Positions 8,117-14,683 of a stretch of 26,155 nt of DNA are shown here, piece after piece. Position 1 is the stretch's first letter, and each line of letters opens with the position of its first letter. A program made the translations under genes and the position numbers. A model generated the notes under the pieces. The model saw only the letters and a list, made by a program, of their open reading frames with translations. It was not told where the DNA came from and made no database searches. The stretch is from Chersky-840 sp035532735 (lineage in GTDB: Bacteria; Actinomycetota; Acidimicrobiia; Acidimicrobiales; UBA8190). The stretch covers positions 1-26,155 of the forward strand of contig DATKQM010000045.1 in NCBI GenBank assembly GCA_035532735.1, written 5' to 3'.

Positions 8117-10102
8117 TTAGAGCCAGAGTCTCGCGGTGGGTGCGGCCTTCGGCCTCGGGACGTCGTACCCCTCGAGCGCTACTCCGGTGGGGCTGTCCGT
8201 GAGATCCGAGTCATCGAGGCGCGAGCCCCCACCCCGCCCAGCGATGTTGGTGAAGGCGACACCGAGCACCGGGGCCCTGAAGCGACGCAGCATGTCGCCC
8301 GCCTCGCGTGCGTCGTCGGACCTCGTCACGGCGTATTGCGCCACGAGGAGCACGACGTCGACCGCAGGCAGTAGGGCGATAGCGTCATGGGAGCGCAGAA
8401 GCGACGGCGCGTCGATGAGCACGGCGTCTGCCACCTGACGAGCAGCGGTGACGATGGCCGGACCTTGGGTCACCACCTGGCCCCGACTGGCGAGGACCTG
8501 GTCGAACTGAAGCCGCGAGACGCCCTCGACCGCGGACGGCGTCGACAGCGGACCCAGCTCCTCGGGGTCGAACTCACCCTCGGGGTCGAGCGTGGGCCCG
8601 GAATTGCCTGACGCACGCCCCCATTGGAGATTGCCCAGGGTGACGACAAGGGCGCGGGATCCGGCTTCGGCATAGACCGCAGCCAGATTGGCCACCACGA
8701 CCGACCGCATGCTCTCGGCCCCGGGCGAGACGACAAGGATCACCTGGCGCCTGGAGCTGCGCCCGTTGGCCTCGTAGACGAGCCCTCCCCCGTTGCCGGC
8801 TTGCCCCGCATAGGCGGGCTGAATCGAACCTCCGTTGGTGCCGCCGTTGCCGTTCCCATGGCCGTTGCCGTTGCCGTTGCCATTGCCATGGCCGTTCCCG
8901 TTGCCGTTGCCATTGCCATGGCCGTTCCCGTTGCCGTTCCCGTTCCTGTACGCGTTGCCGTTGCCGTTGCCGTTGCCGTATCCGTTGCCGTATCCGTTGC
9001 CGTTGCCGTTGCCGTTGCCGTATCCGTTGCCGTATCCGTTGCCGTATCCGTTGCCCAACAGCGTCATCTCGGCGGCCAAGGGTTCGAGGAGGACCGCAGT
9101 GTGAAGGCGGCGATAGGCCTCAGAAGCCGATGACCCCGGATCGACCACGACTTCGAGGCGCACGTCAAAGGGCGTGTTTTGTCGCGCCATACGAACCCCG
9201 CCCCGGGCCGGGATCTCTCCCACGACGGGCAGGTCGAATGCCTCCTCGGTGGCGCGCACGGTGCGCAGGCTGCGGTCGAGCACCTCCACGAGCAAGATGA
9301 TGCCGATCGCTATCACCAGACCGACCACCAGGCCACCGAGGATCCTCGTCGAGCGATGGCCTGTGACGCCGGCGATCGTGAGCCCCCCACCGCCAATACG
9401 CTGAGCAATCGAGGCTCGCCGGATGATCGTGTACACGGGCACCTTCGGCCCGTAGATGGTGAGTTGGAGTTGCTTCGACACGGCCACCGACAACTGGGCG
9501 GACAACACGCGCTTCTGGGTGGTGAGCAAGGTCGACGACGCGCCGCCGGAGGAGGTGCCCGAGATTTCGCTGTTGACGATGTTGATCTGTGACTGGAGGC
9601 CCGAGATCACCTTGCCGGCTGAGACGAGCTCTGCGCTGTAGTTGGCTTGGGCCAGTTGGTTGATGTAGGTCCCCACCGCCGCGGCGAGCGCGTTGACCAT
9701 GAGGACGGCAGCGGTGGGTGATATCTCAATGACTGAGATCCCCAGGGCCTTCACCTTGACGTTCTTGAGCAGCTTCTTCGTGAGGCCCAGCGCGGCACGG
9801 CCGTTGAAGACTCCGATCTGATGCGACAGCTCTTGTGCGGACACGCCGACGTTGGCCTTTTGGGCGGCGACGGCGAGGACGCGATAATTTCTGACGTCCA
9901 GGTACAGCGTTCCGAGACTCAGGCTGCCCGGTCCGGTTGCGGGCGCGATGACCGCGAACGCTTGGTAAGCAGACGGGCCCTTGATGGCCGGTCCGGGGCG
10001 CGCCGGGACCGAGAAGTACCCCACGATCGCCCCCAGCAACCCCACCAAGACGAGCAGGCGCCAGCCGCGAAGCACTGCCCCCCTGAAGTCCATCGCTGCC
10101 AT
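8117..10102 (-). CDS. Wzz-like chain-length protein with a degenerate BY-kinase domain and Gly-Asn linker
   Basis: 661-aa membrane protein expected to control polysaccharide chain length or export together with the polymerase-like protein downstream. TM1 is about residues 12-30; a periplasmic Wzz-type domain with coiled-coil tendency (about 150-215) follows; TM2 is about 253-275, with the usual LDRSLRTV exit. The SEAYRRLHTAVLLE segment (327-340) is the conserved lead-in to BY-kinases. A 71-residue G-N repeat (350-420) is then inserted. The kinase-like domain (about 452-625) keeps the fold pattern (VILVVSP, ANLAAVYAEAG, VLIDAPSLL, VVLLVAQY), but the P-loop is PGAESMRS instead of GEGKST and the Walker A' strand is ALVVTLGNLQW with no Asp. 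The tail has one Tyr rather than a Tyr cluster. ATP hydrolysis and autophosphorylation therefore look lost. ATG 10102 follows GGGGA; Met4 is an alternative start. Confidence 0.8.
   Translation of the reverse strand: MAAMDFRGAVLRGWRLLVLVGLLGAIVGYFSVPARPGPAIKGPSAYQAFAVIAPATGPGSLSLGTLYLDVRNYRVLAVAAQKANVGVSAQELSHQIGVFNGRAALGLTKKLLKNVKVKALGISVIEISPTAAVLMVNALAAAVGTYINQLAQANYSAELVSAGKVISGLQSQINIVNSEISGTSSGGASSTLLTTQKRVLSAQLSVAVSKQLQLTIYGPKVPVYTIIRRASIAQRIGGGGLTIAGVTGHRSTRILGGLVVGLVIAIGIILLVEVLDRSLRTVRATEEAFDLPVVGEIPARGGVRMARQNTPFDVRLEVVVDPGSSASEAYRRLHTAVLLEPLAAEMTLLGNGYGNGYGNGYGNGNGNGNGYGNGYGNGNGNGNAYRNGNGNGNGHGNGNGNGNGHGNGNGNGNGHGNGNGGTNGGSIQPAYAGQAGNGGGLVYEANGRSSRRQVILVVSPGAESMRSVVVANLAAVYAEAGSRALVVTLGNLQWGRASGNSGPTLDPEGEFDPEELGPLSTPSAVEGVSRLQFDQVLASRGQVVTQGPAIVTAARQVADAVLIDAPSLLRSHDAIALLPAVDVVLLVAQYAVTRSDDAREAGDMLRRFRAPVLGVAFTNIAGRGGGSRLDDSDLTDSPTGVALEGYDVPRPKAAPTARLWL
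8844..9054. repeat. hexanucleotide-based tandem repeat encoding a Gly-Asn tract
   Basis: About 211 bp built from CCGTTG-type hexamers (GGN AAC on the coding minus strand) with CCGTAT and CCATGG variants, encoding (G-N)n with interspersed Tyr and His. Higher-order repeats are visible: a 30-bp unit at 8881-8910 recurs almost exactly at 8911-8940, and CCGTTGCCGTAT blocks recur at 8974-9054. It lies in frame inside the chain-length protein. Confidence 0.9.
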
Positions 10103-10198
10103 CTTTCCCCGGCCGACCTCGTCCTTGGCCTGTGGGCCGGCTAGACCACATTACCCGTCATCAGCGTATTCGCGTCCAGACTTTCTGAAAAGCTAAAG

Positions 10199-10234
10199 TT
10201 CGGTCGGGGATTCGTCAATCCTGACGATGCCGAA
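10199..10234. promoter_or_regulatory. 36-bp interrupted palindrome between divergent operons
   Basis: Nested inverted repeats lie in the 221-bp spacer between the chain-length gene (-) and the dehydratase operon (+): TTCGG...CCGAA (outer), TCG...CGA, and GGATT...AATCC around the loop CGTC. The position suits either a regulator binding site for one or both operons or an RNA hairpin in the dehydratase leader. No known family consensus is recognised. Confidence 0.4.
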
Positions 10235-10308
10235 CGGGAAGACGGTCTCATAACGTGCTCAGAGGGGCCTCCCAAGCGCGCTCGCGCCTGGTGCTACGGG
10301 AGGGGGCC

Positions 10309-10315
10309 AGGGGGG
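10309..10315 (+). promoter_or_regulatory. ribosome binding site choosing the dehydratase start
   Basis: AGGGGGG lies 8 nt before ATG 10324. The upstream in-frame GTG at 10255 lacks a comparable site and would add 23 residues not seen in this family, so 10324 is preferred. Confidence 0.6.
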
Positions 10316-10323
10316 CAGATCCT

Positions 10324-12288
10324 ATGGCGATGGCGGTTCGACGAGGCCGGTACGACTCGGAGAAGGCTCGGGGCCTCCCCCGCCCGGCTCTTCGAGGTGA
10401 TCGCCTCGCCTCCCGGGCGTCACACGTCAGGGCCCGCGTGGTCTTCACCCTGCTCGACGTCGTCGCCGTCGCCGCCGCCTACGGCGCCTCGGAAGTCGCC
10501 TACTTCCGGGACCGGGCTCCCGCCCAGTATTGGCAGCACTTCTCCATGTTCCTCCTGCTCGCCCTGGCCGTCCACCTGACGGCCAACTGGGTATTCGGCC
10601 TCTACGGCCGTATCTGGCGCTACGCGGGGATCGAGGAGGCGCGCCAGGTCCTTCTGTCGGCGTTGACCGCGTTGGTGGTCCTGACGGCCCTTCGTCCGCT
10701 CTGGCGGATCGTGGACCTCGAGCGGGTTCCACTCCGAGTGGTCTTCGTCGGCTGCGCGTTCGTCACCATGGCCATGGGCGCCCTGCGCTTCCACTCGCGG
10801 TTGTTCGCCTGGCAACGTGGCACGCACCGGGTGGGCCTGCGGGTGGCGGTCATCGGAAGTCGCGACGCCGGCGCTGAGGCGATCCGGGAGATGCTGCGGA
10901 CTCCCGTAGCGGGGTACGTTCCCGTGGCCGTCTTCGATGACGACGGTCGCGGTCACGGGTTGTCGTTGATCGGCGTGCCCGTCGTGGGAGGCATCGAGGA
11001 CATTCCCGACGCCGCCAATCGCTACACAATTCAACAGGTGTTGCTGGCCATCCCGAACCCCGCCCCCGAGTTGGTCGAGCGGGCCCTGCGAGCGTCGGAA
11101 GCGGCCGGCGTGGGAATGAAGATCCTTCCCTCGGCGCGCGACATGGCGGCCGGGAGCGAGCACACCGCACCGATCCGCCAGGCCCGCGAGCCACGTATCG
11201 AAGACCTCTTGGGGCGCACGACCGTTAGTACGGATCTGAACACCGTGCGCCGGTCGATCACCGGACAGCGCGTCCTCATCACGGGGGCAGGCGGCTCGAT
11301 CGGCTCGGAGATCGCCCGACAGGTCGCTGAGTTCAACCCGGCGCAGTTACTGCTTCTCGACCATGACGAAACCCATCTGCACGACACCGCCGTCATCCTT
11401 CCCGGCTCTTCGCAGCAACTCCTCATCGATGTTGCCGATCGCGCCGCGGTCTTCGAGGCATTTCTAGAGCACCGGCCCGATGTGGTGTTCCACGCCGCTG
11501 CACACAAGCACGTCCCGGTGCTCGAGTCCCACCCCGTGGCGGCAGTCAGCGTCAACGTCTACGGGACGGAGAACGTCGTCGAGGCCGCCGCTGCGGCCGG
11601 GACCCAGCGCTTCGTGCTGATCTCGAGCGACAAGGCGGTGCAACCCATCAGTGTCATGGGTGCGTCGAAGCGCGTAGCCGAGGAGGTGGTGCTGGCTCAC
11701 GCACCAGCCGGGGCGGCGTATTCCGTGGTGCGTTTCGGCAATGTGCTCGGCAGTCGTGGCAGCGTGATCCCGACCTTCGCCCGGCAGATCGCGGCGGGTG
11801 GGCCGATCACGGTCACCGACCCCCGCATGACCCGGTTCTTCATGAGCGTCGAGGAAGCCGTCCAGCTCGTGCTCCAAGCCTCGGTCCTGTCCAACGGCGG
11901 CGAGATCTTCATGCTCGAGATGGGCGAGCCGGTACGGATCCTCGACCTCGCGCAACGCATGATCCGACTGTCAGGTCACGAGGAGGGCACCGAGATCCCC
12001 GTCCGCATGATCGGGCGCCGGCCCGGGGAGAAGCTGCACGAGGAACTGCACAGCCCCGACGAAGAGGTGTTCTCCACCTCGCACCCCTTCATCCGGCGCC
12101 TGGTCCCGGTGAACACCCCCGAGGACCAAGCCGCCGAAGGGCTCCAGGCGTTGCGGGAAGCGATGTTCCATCGCGATGCCCCTGCCGTGCGCGACCTCCT
12201 GTTCTCCCTGGCGATGCCGCGACAGACCGTTTCGCCCATCAGCTCCTATGACTCGGTGGACGCTGATCCCAATCCCGTCTCGGCGTGA
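10324..12288 (+). CDS. CapD/FlaA1-type membrane-anchored NDP-sugar 4,6-dehydratase/epimerase
   Basis: 654-aa polysaccharide biosynthesis protein. Four N-terminal transmembrane helices (within about 36-160) are followed by a CoA_binding_3-like Rossmann domain (about 175-290, starting VGLRVAVIGSRDAG) and a C-terminal extended-SDR domain (Polysacc_synt_2). The latter has the NAD(P) loop VLITGAGGSIGSEIA from residue 317. As in this family the usual SDR Tyr is replaced by Met: SSDK (434-437) and MGASK (M445, K449). RFGNVLGSRGSVIPTF and RRPGEKLHEEL are further family signatures. Relatives convert UDP-GlcNAc to a 4-keto-6-deoxy sugar for glycan diversification. It is the first gene of a three-gene operon with the dehydrogenase and epimerase, 51 bp before the next start. 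The substrate here is inference. Confidence 0.88.
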   Translation: MAMAVRRGRYDSEKARGLPRPALRGDRLASRASHVRARVVFTLLDVVAVAAAYGASEVAYFRDRAPAQYWQHFSMFLLLALAVHLTANWVFGLYGRIWRYAGIEEARQVLLSALTALVVLTALRPLWRIVDLERVPLRVVFVGCAFVTMAMGALRFHSRLFAWQRGTHRVGLRVAVIGSRDAGAEAIREMLRTPVAGYVPVAVFDDDGRGHGLSLIGVPVVGGIEDIPDAANRYTIQQVLLAIPNPAPELVERALRASEAAGVGMKILPSARDMAAGSEHTAPIRQAREPRIEDLLGRTTVSTDLNTVRRSITGQRVLITGAGGSIGSEIARQVAEFNPAQLLLLDHDETHLHDTAVILPGSSQQLLIDVADRAAVFEAFLEHRPDVVFHAAAHKHVPVLESHPVAAVSVNVYGTENVVEAAAAAGTQRFVLISSDKAVQPISVMGASKRVAEEVVLAHAPAGAAYSVVRFGNVLGSRGSVIPTFARQIAAGGPITVTDPRMTRFFMSVEEAVQLVLQASVLSNGGEIFMLEMGEPVRILDLAQRMIRLSGHEEGTEIPVRMIGRRPGEKLHEELHSPDEEVFSTSHPFIRRLVPVNTPEDQAAEGLQALREAMFHRDAPAVRDLLFSLAMPRQTVSPISSYDSVDADPNPVSA

Positions 12289-12295
12289 GTTCGCC

Positions 12296-12322
12296 GCGCC
12301 CGCCCGGCGCGGGCTCGGGCGC
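12296..12322 (+). other. GC-rich hairpin between dehydratase and dehydrogenase genes
   Basis: Outer arms GCGCCCG/CGGGCGC and inner arms CCCG/CGGG form an 11-bp stem with a CT bulge, just upstream of the TTG start at 12340. No T-run follows, so it looks more like an intercistronic processing or stability structure, or a partial attenuator, than a terminator. Confidence 0.35.
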
Positions 12323-12339
12323 ATGAGCACCGCCGCATC

Positions 12340-13608
12340 TTGACCACCGAAACCGTCTGCCAGAAGGTCGTGGTCGTCGGCCAGGGATATGTCGGCCTGG
12401 CGTTGGCGATGCGATGTGTCGAGGTGGGTTTCGACGTGGTCGGCTTCGACCAGGACGAAGGCCGCGTGAAGCGCCTCAACGCCGGCGACTCCTATGTGGA
12501 GGATGTGAGCGACGCCGCCCTCGTCGACGCCCTGGCCACAGGTCGATACGAGGCCACCCACGACCCGGGGCGATGCTCGGGGTTCGACATCGCCGTGATC
12601 GACGTGCCCACCCCTTTGGATGACGGCAACCCCAACCTGTCCCATGTGGAGGAGGCCGCCCGGATCCTCGCCGACCATCTCCGACCCGGCGCCACCGTGG
12701 TGCTCGAGTCGACGACCTACCCCGGGACAACCGAGGAGCTCGTGGCGCCGATCCTCGAGGCCGGGTCGGGCCTGGTGGCCGGCGCCGACTTCCATCTGGG
12801 ATACAGCCCCGAGCGGATCGACCCCGGGAACCCCACTTGGACCCTGATCAGCATTCCGAAAGTGGTGTCGGGGATCGACGAAGCCTCCCTCCACGCCGTC
12901 CAGGGTTTTTTCGACCGGATCGTAAACACGACGGTCCCTGTATCGGGCACCAAGGCCGCAGAGCTGACCAAGCTGCTCGAGAACACCTTCCGACATGTCA
13001 ACATCTCACTCGTGAACGAGCTCGCCATGTTCGCCGGAGACCTCGGGATCAACATCTGGGAGTCGATCGACGCGGCGTCCACCAAGCCGTTCGGCTTCAT
13101 GCGCTTCACCCCGGGCCCGGGCGTCGGCGGGCACTGCCTGCCTATCGACCCGAGTTACCTGTCATGGAGCGTCCGCCGCAGCTTGGGCCGGCCCTTTCGG
13201 TTCGTGGAGCTCGCCAACGACGTCAACGCCAACATGCCCGATTACGTGGTCCGTCGCCTGGTCCACGCCCTCAACCGGATGGGCAAGCCCGTCCGAGGCT
13301 CGCGGGTTTTGATCCTCGGGCTGGCCTACAAACGAAACACCGCCGATGCACGAACCGCACCGGGCGTGGCGATCGCCGAGTCGCTCATCGAGCTCGGCGC
13401 CGAGGTGCGGGTGGCGGACCCACACGTGCCCGCTCAATACTTCCCCTTCGTCTTCGTCGACCCCACCGCCGAGGCGCTCAGGGACGCCGACGCCGTGATC
13501 CTGGTTACCGACCACGACGGGTTCGACTACGAGCTGGTGCGCCAGCACGCCCGCTTCGTGCTCGACACTCGCAACCGACTCGCCGGACCCAACATCGAGC
13601 TCCTCTGA
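12340..13608 (+). CDS. nucleotide-sugar dehydrogenase (WbpA-type UDP-GlcNAc/UDP-glucose family)
   Basis: Two-step NAD-dependent oxidation of the C6 hydroxyl of a UDP-sugar to a uronic acid. The N-terminal NAD loop is VVVVGQGYVGLALA. The central region has ESTTYPGTTEE, and the catalytic set is complete: K211 and N215 (KLLEN), C266 and D270 (GGHCLPIDP). The C-terminal UDP-binding domain has GLAYKRNTADART. The NTFRHVNISLVNELA segment and GGHCLPID favour the WbpA/UDP-HexNAc branch over plain UDP-glucose dehydrogenase. The start is TTG 12340, nine codons before the first beta strand; its TTGA overlaps the stop of a six-codon ORF beginning at ATG 12323. The epimerase follows after 3 bp. The product uronate could be incorporated directly, epimerised by the next gene, or amidated by the AsnB-like enzyme. 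Confidence 0.9.
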   Translation: MTTETVCQKVVVVGQGYVGLALAMRCVEVGFDVVGFDQDEGRVKRLNAGDSYVEDVSDAALVDALATGRYEATHDPGRCSGFDIAVIDVPTPLDDGNPNLSHVEEAARILADHLRPGATVVLESTTYPGTTEELVAPILEAGSGLVAGADFHLGYSPERIDPGNPTWTLISIPKVVSGIDEASLHAVQGFFDRIVNTTVPVSGTKAAELTKLLENTFRHVNISLVNELAMFAGDLGINIWESIDAASTKPFGFMRFTPGPGVGGHCLPIDPSYLSWSVRRSLGRPFRFVELANDVNANMPDYVVRRLVHALNRMGKPVRGSRVLILGLAYKRNTADARTAPGVAIAESLIELGAEVRVADPHVPAQYFPFVFVDPTAEALRDADAVILVTDHDGFDYELVRQHARFVLDTRNRLAGPNIELL

Positions 13609-13611
13609 ACG

Positions 13612-14673
13612 ATGAGCGGGCGCACGGCCACCTCAGGCACCGAGTCGCGCCGAGAGCCCGGGGAGGGGCCGCGCCACGTCGTCGTCACAGGCGGCGCGGG
13701 GTTCATCGGTGCCAACCTGTGTGGGGTCCTGGCGCGTACCAACGGTCTCGAACGTGTCGTCGTGCTCGACGATTTCTCGACCGGACGGCCCGACAACCTG
13801 ACGAGCATCGACGGCATCGAGGTGGTCGAAGGATCGATCCTCGATATCGATCTGCTTGGTCGGGTCATGCAGGGCGCCGATGCCGTCGTGCACCTGGCGG
13901 CCCGGGCCTCGGTGCCACGGTCACTGGCGGACCCCGTAGCCACCCACGAGGTCAACGCCACGGGCACCCTCCGGGTGCTCGAAGCCGCCCGGCAGGCGGG
14001 CGGCCCCCAGGTGGTCGTGGCGTCCTCGTCCTCGGTCTATGGCGCCAACCGGACGCTTCCCGCGGGCGAGGACATGGCAACCCGGCCGCTCAGCCCATAT
14101 GGGGCGAGCAAGCTGGCCGGCGAGGCGTATTCCCTGGCGTACGCGCGGTCGTTCGGGCTCCCCGTGCTCGTGTTCCGGTTCTTCAACGTCTTCGGCCCGC
14201 TGCAGCGAGCTGGGCACGCCTACGCGGCCGTGGTGCCTGCATTCGTGGCCGCCGCCCTGGCCGGAGATGCGCTCCCCGTGCACGGTGACGGGCACCAGAC
14301 GCGGGACTTCACTTTCGTGGGGAGTGTCGTCGGCGTCATCGTGGCCGCGCTCGAACGCAGCGTCACCGCACCGGGGCCGGTGAACCTGGCCTTCGGTGGG
14401 CGCTCCTCGCTCCTCGAGCTCGCCGACACCCTGGGCGAGGTCATCGGCCACCCGCTGCCCCTGGTGCACGGCCCCGATCGCGCTGGGGACATCCGCGACT
14501 CGCAGGCCGACCAGTCTCGGTTGCGGGCCCTGTTCCCCGACGTCGAGCCTGTCGCCTTGCTTCATGGCCTCCGGGCCACCGTGGACTGGTTCCGGGCCGG
14601 GTATGCCGTGCCCGCACCGGCCCTCGGAGATGCCGAGGCGGCCGCGTCCCCCGATCGTCCTCACAGTCACTGA
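13612..14673 (+). CDS. NAD-dependent epimerase/dehydratase (extended SDR, WbpP/GalE-like)
   Basis: 353-aa extended short-chain dehydrogenase probably inverting C4 of a UDP-sugar. The NAD loop VVVTGGAGFIGANL is close to the N-terminus, followed by VLDDFSTG, the usual ribose-contacting acidic strand end. The catalytic set is the Ser run at 138-141 (SSSSVYG), Y163 and K167 (PYGASK). RFFNVFGPLQ and the DFTFVGSVV segment, with an R-D-F pattern, are typical of UDP-hexose epimerases. The ATG start lies 3 bp after the dehydrogenase stop, so the pair is co-transcribed and may make a UDP-GalNAcA-type sugar. The C-terminus is an Ala/Pro-rich tail. The stop is 10 bp from that of the convergent AftD-like gene, with no obvious terminator between them. 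Confidence 0.88.
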   Translation: MSGRTATSGTESRREPGEGPRHVVVTGGAGFIGANLCGVLARTNGLERVVVLDDFSTGRPDNLTSIDGIEVVEGSILDIDLLGRVMQGADAVVHLAARASVPRSLADPVATHEVNATGTLRVLEAARQAGGPQVVVASSSSVYGANRTLPAGEDMATRPLSPYGASKLAGEAYSLAYARSFGLPVLVFRFFNVFGPLQRAGHAYAAVVPAFVAAALAGDALPVHGDGHQTRDFTFVGSVVGVIVAALERSVTAPGPVNLAFGGRSSLLELADTLGEVIGHPLPLVHGPDRAGDIRDSQADQSRLRALFPDVEPVALLHGLRATVDWFRAGYAVPAPALGDAEAAASPDRPHSH

Positions 14674-14683
14674 CCGGTCGCGT

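Noticed and set aside
7217..8374. 385-codon plus-strand ORF spanning the polymerase-like and chain-length genes
   Set aside because: It crosses two real genes on the other strand, is very rich in Arg, Gln, Asp and His and has no recognisable domain; shadow frame.
8844..9054. Possible CRISPR or intergenic satellite
   Set aside because: The repeat has no spacers, is in frame with the chain-length gene and encodes a regular Gly-Asn tract.
12837..14288. 483-codon plus-strand ORF overlapping the dehydrogenase and epimerase genes
   Set aside because: Same strand but different frame from two enzymes with complete catalytic motifs; Arg/Pro-rich translation is a frame shadow.
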